A stretch of 64,000 nucleotides of DNA from Billgrantia antri (GCF_019430905.1 NZ_JAHYCA010000004.1:1-64000), one strand, 5' to 3'; positions 27,832 through 36,786 are shown, counted from the first letter of the stretch. The notes: generated by a model from the letters alone, not told the origin. Made by a program: numbers and translations.

Positions 27832-27850
27832 TGCAAGGCAGGCTCGGTGA

Positions 27851-28162
27851 TCAGCGATTCGGGAACAGGCTGGTCAGCTTGGTGGCCAGCATCACGTTGC
27901 CCGTTGCCTTGAGCTTGCCGGTCATGAACGCCGTCATGCCGTTGACCTCGCCGGTCATGATGCCCTTCAGAGTCTCGCTGCTCATGGAGAGCGATACCGA
28001 GGGATCGTCATGCTCGCCTTCCTCGATCGACAGGGTGCCATCCTTGACCACCAGGTAGTGACTGCCGTTGTCACTGAAATGGAACTGGAAGACATCGTCC
28101 ATGCCCTTGGCAGCCTGTGGGTCGAAGCGCTCTTGCAGTTTATCTAGTGTCGAGGTGGACAT
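27851..28162 (-). CDS. SCP2 sterol-binding domain protein
   Basis: 103 residues, a stand-alone SCP-2 domain: 'FQFHFSDNGSHYLVVKDGTL', 'PSVSLSMSSETLKGIMTGEV' and 'AFMTGKLKATGNVMLATKL'. Such proteins bind lipids or acyl-CoA in a hydrophobic tunnel; the bacterial role is not established. Transcribed alone, divergent from sohB. Confidence 0.88.
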   Translation of the reverse strand: MSTSTLDKLQERFDPQAAKGMDDVFQFHFSDNGSHYLVVKDGTLSIEEGEHDDPSVSLSMSSETLKGIMTGEVNGMTAFMTGKLKATGNVMLATKLTSLFPNR

Positions 28163-28307
28163 GGGAATCTTTCCTTCATGGGAATCGAGAGGTTAGGGGA
28201 ACCCGAGTGACAGAGGTTATTTCAAACAGTTGTTTCAATCAAGCCCGTTGCCAGCGCCTCCGTGCGACGTCACGATTGGGCTATCAATGCGAAAATGGAG
28301 TGGCGTC

Positions 28308-29348
28308 GTGAATGAATGGCTGATGGACATGGGGCGATTCGTCGTACAGATGTCGGTATTGACCCTGCTGGTCGTGGTAGCGGTCGTGGTGGTCGCTCGC
28401 ATCCGGAACGAGGCAGGAGAGCGCGTCCGCCTGCGCGTCGATGAGCTCAACGATCGCCTCGAATACCGGCGTCGACGCCTGGCGCTGGCCGCCACTGAGC
28501 CGAACGCCCGCAAGCGTCTGGCCAAGGCCTTTCGTCGCGACGACAAGAGCCGTTCCCGTGCGAGCCACAAGCAGGCCGGCGAAACTCGCAGCACGGTATG
28601 GGTATTGGATTTCCACGGTGACCTCAAGGCCACGGCAGTGGGTCGCTTCGCCGAGGAGATTTCTGCGGTCACGTCGGCGGCAAGCGAAGGGGATGAAGTC
28701 GTGATCCGCCTGGAATCGGCGGGAGGCCTGGTACATGCCTACGGCCTGGCGGCCGCTCAGGTCGACCGGCTGCGCGAGGCGGGGCTCAACACCACGGTAT
28801 GCGTGGACAAGGTGGCGGCCAGCGGGGGCTATCTCATGGCATGTGCGGCAGATCAGCTGCGTGTCGCTCCGTTTGCCGTCCTGGGCTCTATCGGCGTCGT
28901 GGCCCAGTTACCCAACGTACACCGGCTACTCAAGCGCCATGATGTCGACGTCGAGCTGCTCACGGCCGGCGAGTACAAGCGAACGCTGACCGTTTTCGGG
29001 GAGAATACCGAAGAAGGGCGGGAGAAGTTTCAATCGGATCTCGAGCATATTCACGAGCTGTTCAAGCAACACGTGGTCGAGCGTCGCCCGAGGCTGGATA
29101 TCGAATCAGTGGCAACGGGAGAGGTGTGGTATGGGCGCGACGCGCTCGAGAAGGGGCTGGCGGATGTCTTGGGTACCAGCGAGGCCTATCTCGTGGAGCG
29201 GATGAAGGAAGCACGCGTCGTCAGCCTGCGTCTGGAAGCTCGACAGCCGCTGGGAAAACGACTCGGCATGGCTGTCCGGGAAGGCGTTGAGGGCGGCATC
29301 GAACGGCTCGTGGAGCGACTCGATGCGAGCCGCTGGGAAAAGCGCTGA
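28308..29348 (+). CDS. sohB: SohB family inner-membrane peptidase
   Basis: 346 residues, close to E. coli SohB (349). A membrane segment at about 14-29 ('MSVLTLLVVVAVVVVARI') is followed by a basic region and a ClpP-fold S49 domain. Nucleophile Ser lies in 'CVDKVAASGGYLMACAA', general-base Lys in 'LLTAGEYKRTLTVFGENTEE'. It probably degrades membrane or periplasmic proteins. GTG at 28308 is preferred because GGAG lies 7 bases upstream; an ATG at 28287 is in frame. Confidence 0.9.
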   Translation: MNEWLMDMGRFVVQMSVLTLLVVVAVVVVARIRNEAGERVRLRVDELNDRLEYRRRRLALAATEPNARKRLAKAFRRDDKSRSRASHKQAGETRSTVWVLDFHGDLKATAVGRFAEEISAVTSAASEGDEVVIRLESAGGLVHAYGLAAAQVDRLREAGLNTTVCVDKVAASGGYLMACAADQLRVAPFAVLGSIGVVAQLPNVHRLLKRHDVDVELLTAGEYKRTLTVFGENTEEGREKFQSDLEHIHELFKQHVVERRPRLDIESVATGEVWYGRDALEKGLADVLGTSEAYLVERMKEARVVSLRLEARQPLGKRLGMAVREGVEGGIERLVERLDASRWEKR

Positions 29349-29366
29349 GCCGTCCTGACGGGGTCA

Positions 29367-29687
29367 TCAAGCTTCCTGTAGCTTGACGAGGGCGCCGATC
29401 ATCTCGCGAGCCTGCTTTCCCTGCAGCGAGTAGTAAATGGTCTGCGACGCTCGGCGCGTCGACACCAGACCCTCGCGTCTCAGAATGGCCAAATGCTGTG
29501 ACAACGCCGACTGACTCAACGCCAGGCGCTGGTTGAGCTCGGTCACCGAAAGCTCGGAGCCATCCAACAGGCACAAGATGCGCAGCCGGTTGTCGTTCGC
29601 CAGCGCCTTGAGTAGGGCGGTGGCCTGGTCGATGGCTGGATTGCCGGCCTGGAGAAGGCGGGATGCAGCGCTGTGCGAGGTGCTCAT
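29367..29687 (-). CDS. ArsR-family transcriptional regulator
   Basis: 106-residue winged-helix protein: 'ALLKALANDNRLRILCLLDG', recognition helix 'LSQSALSQHLAILRREGLVS', wing 'TRRASQTIYYSL'. It has one cysteine, so the classic ArsR metal site is absent; the signal may be redox or another ligand. Start 29687 has GGGGAG upstream. Its target is unclear; the gene is convergent with sohB and divergent from prpE. Confidence 0.88.
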   Translation of the reverse strand: MSTSHSAASRLLQAGNPAIDQATALLKALANDNRLRILCLLDGSELSVTELNQRLALSQSALSQHLAILRREGLVSTRRASQTIYYSLQGKQAREMIGALVKLQEA

Positions 29688-29902
29688 GATGATCTCCCCG
29701 TGTTGCTGCCCGGGCCATGTCCTGGCTCGGGTCAGGCGGCTTCGGGCGGCTACCCGGCCCACGACAGAGAGCGCAATCCACCTGTCGCAGACATTGCGAT
29801 CCGGCAGTGCCCAAGTTTGGTCATGGCATTGCTGATTTAGTCATCATTGATAGTGACTCCGCGACTGTCAAACGAAGAATCAACCTAGTCGGCACGCATT
29901 TC

Positions 29903-29931
29903 TTGAATTCTTTGCTCATTGTCAACAATAA
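29903..29931 (+). promoter_or_regulatory. candidate prpE promoter overlapped by a GntR/FCD-type operator
   Basis: TTGAAT (29903-29908), 17 bases, CAATAA (29926-29931). The perfect dyad ATTGT-CA-ACAAT (29918-29929) lies across the spacer and -10, as a repressor site would. This dyad form is typical of FCD-subfamily GntR regulators. No such regulator gene is in the window. Confidence 0.55.
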
Positions 29932-30011
29932 AGAGGGATGCTGAAGCTTTAACACCTGATTTTGAGCAAATTAGCCGATGGTATGAAGGAAATTTCGCCA
30001 GAAACCTCTAG

Positions 30012-30023
30012 AGTGTCAACAAT
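30012..30023 (+). promoter_or_regulatory. second operator-like copy upstream of prpE
   Basis: AGTGT-CA-ACAAT differs by one base from the site at 29918-29929, sits 94 bases downstream of it, and ends 33 bases before the prpE start. Two sites could allow looping or transcription roadblock. Confidence 0.5.
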
Positions 30024-30055
30024 CTCAGTGCCACGCGATGTCGGACAGGACGCTC

Positions 30056-31966
30056 ATGACAACCTACAAAGCCGAATTCCAACGCTCCATCGATCAGCCG
30101 GAAGCCTTCTGGGCCGACCAGGCGCAGCGGATCCCATGGTTTACCCCCCCTCGTACCATTCTCGAATACGACGACCAGGGCCATGCTCGCTGGTTCGTGG
30201 ACGGCGAGATGAATATCTGTCACGCCGCACTGGACCATCATGTGGCGCAGGGGCGCGGTGACCAGCCTGCCATCTACTGGGACTCACCGGTCACCGGTGG
30301 CAAGCGTACCCTGACCTATGCCGAGATGCGCGATGAAGTGGCGCTGTTCGCCGGTGCGCTGAAGGCGCTTGGCGTCAGCAAGGGCGACCGGGTCGTCATC
30401 TATATGCCCATGGTGCCCGAGGCGCTGGTGGCCATGTACGCCTGCGCTCGCCTGGGCGCGGTGCACTCCGTGGTGTTCGGCGGCTTCGCCCCGCACGAGC
30501 TCGCCGTCCGCATCGACGATGCCCAGCCAAAGGTGGTGGTGGCAGCCTCCTGCGGCATCGAGGTCGAGCGAGTGGTTCCCTACCAGCCGAACATCGAGGC
30601 AGCCATCGAGCACAGTGAGCACAAGCCCGACGCCTGCGTCTATCTGCAGCGCGAGCAGCAGCGCGCCAAACTCGGCCCGCACGACCATGACTGGGCGGAA
30701 CTGATGCAAAAAGCAACGCCGGCCGATTGTGTGCCGGTCAAGGGTAGTGATCCGCTCTATGTGCTCTATACCTCGGGCACCACGGGCAAGCCCAAGGGCG
30801 TCGTTCGTGATACGGCAGGCTACGCTGTGGCGTTGCACTACTCGATGGAGACCATCTACGACGTGGCACCAGGAGATGTGTTCTTCTCCGCCTCGGATGT
30901 CGGCTGGGTGGTGGGGCATTCCTACATCGTCTACGCCCCACTGTTGCGCGGGTGCACTACGGTCGTCTACGAAGGCAAGCCGGTAAAGACCCCCGATGCA
31001 GGTGCTTTCTGGCGCCTGATCAGCCAGTACCGGGTCAAGAGCTTCTTTACCGCTCCCACGGCTTTCCGGGCAATCAAGAAAGAGGACCCCGACGGCACAT
31101 TGCTGCAGCAGTACGACATCTCATGCCTGAGAGCGCTCTACCTCGCTGGCGAGCGCCTCGACCCGCCGACGTTCCACTGGCTCGACGACTTGCTCGAGGT
31201 GCCTGTGATCGACCACTGGTGGCAGACCGAGACCGGCTGGCCGATCGCCGCCAATCTGCACGGCCTGGAGCCGATGCCTACCAAGGCCGGCAGCGCCACC
31301 GTGCCCGTACCGGGTTTTCATGTACAGATCCTGAATCGCGACGGCGAGCAGGCCCGGCCGATGGAGCAGGGCAGCGTGGTCATTCAGCAGCCCATGCCGC
31401 CTGGCTGCCTGGTAGGCATATGGGGCGACCCGAAGCGCTTTCACAGTGCCTACATGGCGGCATTTCCCGGCTACTACCTGACCGGCGACGGTGGTTACTT
31501 CGATGAGGAGGGTTACCTGTTCATCATGGGCCGCACCGACGACGTCATCAACGTGGCTGGGCACCGACTCTCGACCGGAGAGATGGAAGAAGTGGTTGGA
31601 GCGCACAAGGCGGTAGCGGAGTGTGCCGTGATCGGCATCCACGATGCTCTCAAGGGCCAGATTCCTGTCGGCCTGGTGATACCCAAGGACGGTTTCGACG
31701 GCGACGAGGTCGCGCTCGAGAACGAGCTGATCGCCCTGGTGCGCGAGAGAATCGGCCCGGTCGCCTGCTTCAAGCAGGTCCTGGTGGTCAACCGACTGCC
31801 CAAGACTCGCTCGGGCAAGATTCTGCGCAAACTACTGCGTAACATCGCCGACGGCAAGGAGTACGGAGTACCTTCTACCATCGATGATCCCGCCAGCCTG
31901 GAAGACGTGCACGAGGCCATGAAGGCGCGTGACGTTGGCGCTGCGCACGAAGCTCGCCAGGTCTGA
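30056..31966 (+). CDS. prpE: propionyl-CoA synthetase (acetyl-CoA synthetase family)
   Basis: 636 residues. 'YTSGTTGKPKGVVRDTAGYA' is the AMP-binding loop, with the PrpE-type 'RDTGG' reading RDTAG here. 'ASDVGWVVGHSYIVYAPLL', 'WWQTETGWPI', 'TGDGGYFDEEGYLFIMGRTD' and 'VAGHRLSTGEMEEVV' follow. The conserved acetylatable lysine is in 'LPKTRSGKILRKLLRNIA'. It activates propionate (or acetate) to acyl-CoA. Start 30056 has AGGA upstream; an ATG at 30038 lacks one. This class is inactivated by Pat-type acetyltransferases such as the one at 52299. Confidence 0.9.
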   Translation: MTTYKAEFQRSIDQPEAFWADQAQRIPWFTPPRTILEYDDQGHARWFVDGEMNICHAALDHHVAQGRGDQPAIYWDSPVTGGKRTLTYAEMRDEVALFAGALKALGVSKGDRVVIYMPMVPEALVAMYACARLGAVHSVVFGGFAPHELAVRIDDAQPKVVVAASCGIEVERVVPYQPNIEAAIEHSEHKPDACVYLQREQQRAKLGPHDHDWAELMQKATPADCVPVKGSDPLYVLYTSGTTGKPKGVVRDTAGYAVALHYSMETIYDVAPGDVFFSASDVGWVVGHSYIVYAPLLRGCTTVVYEGKPVKTPDAGAFWRLISQYRVKSFFTAPTAFRAIKKEDPDGTLLQQYDISCLRALYLAGERLDPPTFHWLDDLLEVPVIDHWWQTETGWPIAANLHGLEPMPTKAGSATVPVPGFHVQILNRDGEQARPMEQGSVVIQQPMPPGCLVGIWGDPKRFHSAYMAAFPGYYLTGDGGYFDEEGYLFIMGRTDDVINVAGHRLSTGEMEEVVGAHKAVAECAVIGIHDALKGQIPVGLVIPKDGFDGDEVALENELIALVRERIGPVACFKQVLVVNRLPKTRSGKILRKLLRNIADGKEYGVPSTIDDPASLEDVHEAMKARDVGAAHEARQV

Positions 31967-31986
31967 CCTGCCTGCACAGCAAGCCC

Positions 31987-32012
31987 ATTGCGTCGCCTTA
32001 GGGCGGCGCAAT
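31987..32012 (+). terminator. hairpin downstream of prpE
   Basis: An 11-pair stem (31987-31997 with 32002-32012, one G-U pair) and a four-base loop follow the prpE stop by 20 bases. No T-run follows, so efficiency is uncertain. Confidence 0.5.
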
Positions 32013-32035
32013 GGCTATTGGCCATCGCTCCCGGA

Positions 32036-32064
32036 TTGGCCGGCGCCACTTCGCCACGTATAAT
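32036..32064 (+). promoter_or_regulatory. yhhQ promoter
   Basis: TTGGCC (32036-32041), 17-base spacer, then a consensus TATAAT (32059-32064). It starts transcription about 100 bases before the gene, so the mRNA carries the structured leader described next. Confidence 0.75.
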
Positions 32065-32076
32065 CCGCACCTTACT

Positions 32077-32152
32077 CCGGCAACCGATTCCGTTGGTTGC
32101 CGGCGAGGGTTCCCTCACCCCTCGTCCGTAGACACGGCCATGCCATGGCCGC
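32077..32152 (+). ncRNA. structured 5' leader of yhhQ, candidate cis-regulatory RNA
   Basis: Three hairpins in a row: CCGGCAACC/GGTTGCCGG (32077-32085 with 32095-32103), GAGGG-TT-CCCTC (32105-32116), and CGGCCA/TGGCCG (32135-32152). Right after them comes the ribosome-binding site AAAAAGGA. Queuosine-precursor genes are often riboswitch-controlled, but the known preQ1-I motif is not seen here. Confidence 0.5.
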
Positions 32153-32168
32153 CAAAAAGGATTCACTC

Positions 32169-32840
32169 ATGTTCCTGTTGTCGCAAGCGCAGCAACGCCG
32201 CTGCCTGCTGTTGCTGGTGTCGTTCCATATTCTGGTGATCGCAGCCAGCAACTATCTGGTGCAGCTACCCTTCACGCTGTTCGGATTTCATACCACCTGG
32301 GGCGCATTCAGCTTTCCCTTCATCTTCCTTGCCACCGATCTCACTGTAAGGCTGTTCGGCAAGGAGCCGGCCCGGGCCATCATCATGCGAGTCATGCTGC
32401 CTGCGCTGTTCATCTCCTATGCCGTCTCGGTCATCTTCCCCCAAGGAAGCTTTGCTGGATTGGCGGCGCTGGGGGAGTGGAATCTGTTCGTCGCGCGCAT
32501 CGCAATGGCGAGCTTCATGGCCTATGTGCTGGGCCAATTACTCGACGTTCAGGTCTTCGATCGTCTGCGTACCCTGCGCGCCTGGTGGATAGCACCGGCA
32601 GTCTCCACCGTGCTGGGCAACCTGGCCGACACGGCGGCATTCTTTTTCATCGCGTTCCACCACAGCCCCGATCCTTTCATGGCGGCGCACTGGGTCGAAA
32701 TCGCGGCGGTCGACTACGTGATCAAGCTCGGCATCAGCCTGCTGTTCTTCCTGCCCTTGTATGGCCTGCTACTGGCCTGGCTGAGTCGTAGACTGGTGTC
32801 ATTTACCGGGCAGCAAGACCTTGCCCCGCAGCATCTCTGA
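32169..32840 (+). CDS. yhhQ: queuosine precursor transporter YhhQ (7-cyano-7-deazaguanine/preQ0)
   Basis: 223 residues with six or more hydrophobic segments. 'ILVIAASNYLVQLPFTLFGF', 'TTWGAFSFPFIFLATDLTVR', 'LLDVQVFDRLR' and 'TVLGNLADTAAFFFIAFHHS' are typical of the YhhQ/VUT family that imports queuine precursors. Start 32169 (MFLLSQAQQRR) is chosen for AAAGGA 8 bases upstream; 32145 is an in-frame ATG. Confidence 0.9.
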   Translation: MFLLSQAQQRRCLLLLVSFHILVIAASNYLVQLPFTLFGFHTTWGAFSFPFIFLATDLTVRLFGKEPARAIIMRVMLPALFISYAVSVIFPQGSFAGLAALGEWNLFVARIAMASFMAYVLGQLLDVQVFDRLRTLRAWWIAPAVSTVLGNLADTAAFFFIAFHHSPDPFMAAHWVEIAAVDYVIKLGISLLFFLPLYGLLLAWLSRRLVSFTGQQDLAPQHL

Positions 32841-32883
32841 GCGCCAGCCCCATGAATCGTCAAGCCAACCACGCGGAGGAGTG

Positions 32884-33666
32884 ATGAGCGTCGAACTCAA
32901 CTACCACGACACTGGCGGAGAGGGCACGCCTCTCGTCGTCGTCCACGGCTTGCTGGGCAGCGCCGACAACTGGCGTTCACACGTCAAGCAGTGGCAGGCC
33001 CGGCGACGGGTCGTGGCGGTCGATCTGCGCAACCACGGCCGCTCGCCGCACGCCGAGGGCATGAGCTATCGCGAGATGGCGGCCGACCTGCTGGCCCTGA
33101 TGGATCGTCTGGCCATCGACAAGGCGCACCTGCTTGGCCATTCGATGGGGGGCAAAGTCGTTATTAGCTTGGCGCGCTTGTCACCGCAGCGCGTGGCCTC
33201 GCTGATCGTGGCAGACATTGCACCGCAAGCTTACGGGCACGGCCACGACGCCATTTTCGCCGGGCTCAGGCACCTGCAGCGCGGCAACCCGGCGAACCGG
33301 CGGGAAGCCGACGAGTTGCTGGCCGAGCATGTCGAGGAGCGACCCGTCCGGCTGTTTCTGGCCACCAACCTGGAGCGGGCAGAGAGCGGCGGGCTGGCAC
33401 TGAGAATCGGCCTGGACCAGATCGAAGCCGGCTACCCGGACATCATGCAGGCGCCCGCCGGAGAGTCCGCCTTCGATGGGCCGGTGCTGGTTCTGCGAGG
33501 AGGTAAGTCACACTACGTGCCGGACTCGGCACTGGCCAACCTGCGTGACGTGCTGCCCAACTCGCGGCTGGTGACCCTCGAAGAAGCCGGCCACTGGTTG
33601 CACGCCGACCAGCCCGAGGCGTTTCAAGCAGCGGTCGAGGAATTTCTGGATTCGCTGGAAGCTTGA
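32884..33666 (+). CDS. alpha/beta-fold hydrolase, YbfF-like esterase
   Basis: 260 residues. Oxyanion segment 'VVVHGLLGSADNWR', nucleophile Ser in 'LLGHSMGGKVVISLA', acid Asp in the YVPDS strand region, base His in 'EEAGHWLHADQP'. 'VDLRNHGRSPHAEGMSYREM' matches YbfF esterases. Start ATG 32884 is preceded by GGAGGA. The natural ester is unknown. Follows yhhQ by 43 bases on the same strand. Confidence 0.88.
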   Translation: MSVELNYHDTGGEGTPLVVVHGLLGSADNWRSHVKQWQARRRVVAVDLRNHGRSPHAEGMSYREMAADLLALMDRLAIDKAHLLGHSMGGKVVISLARLSPQRVASLIVADIAPQAYGHGHDAIFAGLRHLQRGNPANRREADELLAEHVEERPVRLFLATNLERAESGGLALRIGLDQIEAGYPDIMQAPAGESAFDGPVLVLRGGKSHYVPDSALANLRDVLPNSRLVTLEEAGHWLHADQPEAFQAAVEEFLDSLEA

Positions 33667-33672
33667 CGAACC

Positions 33673-34938
33673 TCAAGGAGCCGAAGTGCCAAGGTCGATG
33701 GCGAGCCGCTCCAGCGGCGTCACCGTCTCGACGACGCCCGCCTCGTGGAGGAACTGCTCGAAACGCATGTAGCGTCTGTGGTCCACGGCCCCCGGCTGCA
33801 GGGCAAGACGAGGATAGATGTCTGCCCAGGCGTCCTGCCCGGCCTGACCGGCGAGTGCGGGCTCGGCTTTCTCCAGCAGCGCCCAAGCCTCTTCGGGATG
33901 GTTGACGATCCACAGTGCGGCCTCGTCGAGTGCCGATACCAGGCGGCGCACGGCATCACGCTTGCCATTGAGCTGGTCACGGTTGGCCATCAGTATCAAG
34001 CCATCGTGGGCAGGCAGCCCATAGGCCTCGCTCGGTAGCGTCCGCGTCATTATGCCTTCATCGGCCAATTGGCGGGGCAGCAGGTAGCGATGGTGCATCA
34101 TCAGCCCATCGACTCGCTGCTCACGCATGGCTTCGATCACGGAATAACCAAGCTCCTCGAGCCCTACCAGCTCGAGACCCTTGGCCATGCCCAGCAGCTC
34201 GGACAGCATAAAGGCCAGCACCACGTCGCGCCCATCACTGTCAGTCACTCCGATGCTCAGCCCCTCAAGCGAAAAATCATTGCCGATACTCTCGCTAGCA
34301 CCGCGCAACACCAGCCCGGAAACGGGAGCTGCGACCAGCGTCGCGACGCGCACTACAGGCATCTGCCTGTCGACCAGGAGGTGCAACTGGGGCTGACGTC
34401 CTAGCGCCAGGTCGGTGCGTCCGGCCGCCAGCAGCTTGGCCGGAACACTGGGATCCGCCGGCACGACCAGCGTCACCTCGAGCCCACGGCGCGCAAACAT
34501 GCCTTTCTCACGCGCCACGAGCAGGGCGGCATGCTGAGGATTGAGATACCAGTCGAGAGTGATGGAGAGGTGAGTGGTGGGCGGTGGCACGATGGGGTCG
34601 GCGGGTTCGCTGACCACGGCGGGAACTTCCAGCGCCGGCTCGCCCTCATGTTCCCGCTCACCGGGATGCTCGATTGGCAGCAGCCGTTCGAGGACCCCCG
34701 GGCCCTCGACCGCCGGAGGTACCTCGACCACGGCCGAGGCTTCACTCGACGCCAGGGTCTCGGTGTCCAGCAGTGGGGCAGGCACCTTGACGACGCTATC
34801 GAGATGAAGCGGCGGAGCGGGAAGCGGCACGGGATCCCGGTCAGGGTCGGCCATGAGCGGGAGAGTAAGCGGCAGCACCAGCATTGCGATCGTTCCAGCC
34901 AGGGCGCGAACCATGCAGCTTCGATGGGACTTGGCCAT
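33673..34938 (-). CDS. orphan NMT1/ThiY-type ABC substrate-binding protein with a Pro/Glu-rich linker
   Basis: 421 residues. N-terminal signal-like segment 'MVRALAGTIAMLVLPLTLPL', then about 90 residues rich in Pro, Glu and Val (roughly 30-115) with no globular look, then an NMT1/THI5-like binding domain: 'ITLDWYLNPQHAALLVAREK', 'GMFARRGLEVTLVVPADPSV', 'GRTDLALGRQPQLHLLV', 'GKRDAVRRLVSALDEAALWI'. The family binds pyrimidine, nitrate or sulfonate-like ligands. No permease or ATPase gene adjoins it. Convergent with the esterase, six bases between stops. Confidence 0.82.
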   Translation of the reverse strand: MAKSHRSCMVRALAGTIAMLVLPLTLPLMADPDRDPVPLPAPPLHLDSVVKVPAPLLDTETLASSEASAVVEVPPAVEGPGVLERLLPIEHPGEREHEGEPALEVPAVVSEPADPIVPPPTTHLSITLDWYLNPQHAALLVAREKGMFARRGLEVTLVVPADPSVPAKLLAAGRTDLALGRQPQLHLLVDRQMPVVRVATLVAAPVSGLVLRGASESIGNDFSLEGLSIGVTDSDGRDVVLAFMLSELLGMAKGLELVGLEELGYSVIEAMREQRVDGLMMHHRYLLPRQLADEGIMTRTLPSEAYGLPAHDGLILMANRDQLNGKRDAVRRLVSALDEAALWIVNHPEEAWALLEKAEPALAGQAGQDAWADIYPRLALQPGAVDHRRYMRFEQFLHEAGVVETVTPLERLAIDLGTSAP

Positions 34939-35079
34939 GGATGGCGATCTCCAGGCAATACGTAAGCATCGGTAAGCAGCTAGTTTATCGTTGTCGCGCC
35001 TGCCATGGCTAGCCGAGGCGTCGCCTGCTTCCACTTGGGCACACGTGGCATAATGTGGTATCCCAGCTCGAGGTCATGC

Positions 35080-36786
35080 ATGGACACCATCAATACTCTT
35101 TTCCTGCTCTCCGGTTTCTTGATAGCCCTAAGCGTCGTGGCCAGCCGCATCTCTTCCATGGTGGGGCTACCACTTCTGCTGATTTTCCTGGGGCTGGGAA
35201 TGCTGGCAGGCGAGCAGGGGATCCTCGGCATCCAGTTCGATGACTACTCACTGGCATTTCTGATCGGCCATCTCGCGCTGGCGATGATCCTGCTCGACGG
35301 GGGGCTACGCACACGCCTCAAGACCTTTCGCGTCGGATTCAAGCCCGCCCTGTCGTTAGCCACACTTGGCGTTTTCGTCACCAGCGGCCTGGTGGGGGTG
35401 TTTGCCATGTGGGTCTTCGAGCTGACGCTGGCTCAGGGTCTGTTGGTGGGAGCCATCGTCGGTTCGACGGATGCGGCAGCGGTATTCTCGATGCTTAGTG
35501 GACGTGGCGTTCACCTCAACGAACGCGTAAGCGCCACGCTCGAGATCGAGTCCGGCACCAACGATCCCATGGCCATCTTTCTGACCCTGCTACTGGTCGA
35601 GCTGCTGGTAGGTGACATCCGCGGTCCACTCGAGACCGTGTGGTTCATGGTGCTGCAGTTCGGCCTTGCCACGCTGATCGGTCTGGGCGGTGGCTGGCTA
35701 AGTGCCAAGCTGCTGCGCTGGCTAGACCTCGCCCCGGGCCTGTACTCGCTGCTGGCCCTGGGCCTGGGCTTCTCTGTCTTCGGCGCGACCAGCTTTCTTG
35801 GCGGGAGTGGTTTCCTGGCGATATACCTGACCGGGCTGATGATCGGCAACCAGCCCGGCCGACATCTCAACTTCATCCTTCCGGTGCATGACGGTTTGGC
35901 GTGGCTGAGCCAGATCGGACTTTTCCTGATCTTGGGCCTGCTGGTCAATCCTTCCGGGCTGCTCGAGTTTGCCTTGCCGGCCTCGCTAGTGGCACTGGCC
36001 CTGATCTTCATTGCCCGACCACTGGCCGTGCTGCTCACGGTAAAACCCTTCTTTCGCTTTCGTTGGCGCGAGATCGGTTTCATCTCATGGGTAGGGCTGC
36101 GCGGAGCAGTCCCGATCGTGCTCGCCATCTTCCCCGTCATCGGCGGGGTGGAAAATGCTGCCCTCTACTTCAACGTTGCCTTCGCCGTGGTGCTGCTGTC
36201 GCTGCTGATCCAGGGCGGCACCTTGCCCTTGATGGCGCGCTGGACGAAGGTGGAAGTCCCTCTCGGCGTGACACCGGACCACCGCGGCCCGTTGGGAATC
36301 CTGCCCGAGAACGACTATGAGTTGTTCGTTTACAGGGTGGACAATCAGGATCTCGACGATGTCCCCATTCGCTTACTGCGCTTTCCTTCAGGCGCGGTGA
36401 TATCGGCGCTTTTCCGCCAGCATGCCATGCTGCATCCCAAGGGCAGCACCCGACTCAAGGCCGGCGATGTCATTTGCGTCATTGGGCGCAGCGAGGACTT
36501 GCCCGCTCTCAACCGGCTCTTCAGCGGCGATGCCAAGCTCAAGCGCGAACGAGCCTTCTTCGGTACCTTCACCTTCGACGGCGATGCGCTGATGCAGGAC
36601 ATCGCCGGGGTCTACGGGCTTACACTGAGCCCGGGGGAGAGTGCCATGACCCTTGCCGAGTTCGTATCGCTGCGAGTGGGCGGCCACCCCGTAGTGGGGG
36701 ACGACGTCGACTGGCATGGCATCCATTGGGTCATCAGCGAAATGGACGGCAATCGCGTCACCCGGGTCGGCTTGCGCCTCTATTGA
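35080..36786 (+). CDS. cvrA: potassium/proton antiporter, CvrA/NhaP2 type
   Basis: 568 residues. A membrane domain of about twelve segments carries 'VGAIVGSTDAAAVFSMLSGR' and 'LEIESGTNDPMAIFLTLLLV', the conserved acidic residues of CPA1 antiporters. It is followed by a TrkA_C domain ('PSGAVISALFRQHAML', 'GDVICVIGRSEDL') and a C-terminal CorC-like domain. It exports K+ (or Na+) in exchange for protons, which suits a halophile. Start 35080 follows AGG; earlier in-frame codons are unlikely. Confidence 0.92.
   Translation: MDTINTLFLLSGFLIALSVVASRISSMVGLPLLLIFLGLGMLAGEQGILGIQFDDYSLAFLIGHLALAMILLDGGLRTRLKTFRVGFKPALSLATLGVFVTSGLVGVFAMWVFELTLAQGLLVGAIVGSTDAAAVFSMLSGRGVHLNERVSATLEIESGTNDPMAIFLTLLLVELLVGDIRGPLETVWFMVLQFGLATLIGLGGGWLSAKLLRWLDLAPGLYSLLALGLGFSVFGATSFLGGSGFLAIYLTGLMIGNQPGRHLNFILPVHDGLAWLSQIGLFLILGLLVNPSGLLEFALPASLVALALIFIARPLAVLLTVKPFFRFRWREIGFISWVGLRGAVPIVLAIFPVIGGVENAALYFNVAFAVVLLSLLIQGGTLPLMARWTKVEVPLGVTPDHRGPLGILPENDYELFVYRVDNQDLDDVPIRLLRFPSGAVISALFRQHAMLHPKGSTRLKAGDVICVIGRSEDLPALNRLFSGDAKLKRERAFFGTFTFDGDALMQDIAGVYGLTLSPGESAMTLAEFVSLRVGGHPVVGDDVDWHGIHWVISEMDGNRVTRVGLRLY

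Larger units (their letters stand above)
29688..30055. other. 368-base intergenic region, regulatory, no gene
   Basis: No convincing coding frame. It should carry the promoters of the ArsR gene and prpE. From about 29820 it becomes AT-rich and contains the two operator-like repeats listed separately. Confidence 0.7.

Noticed and set aside
32077..32165. preQ1-I riboswitch upstream of yhhQ.
   Set aside because: The short A-rich tail and loop sequence of that class are not present; kept only as a structured leader of unknown class.
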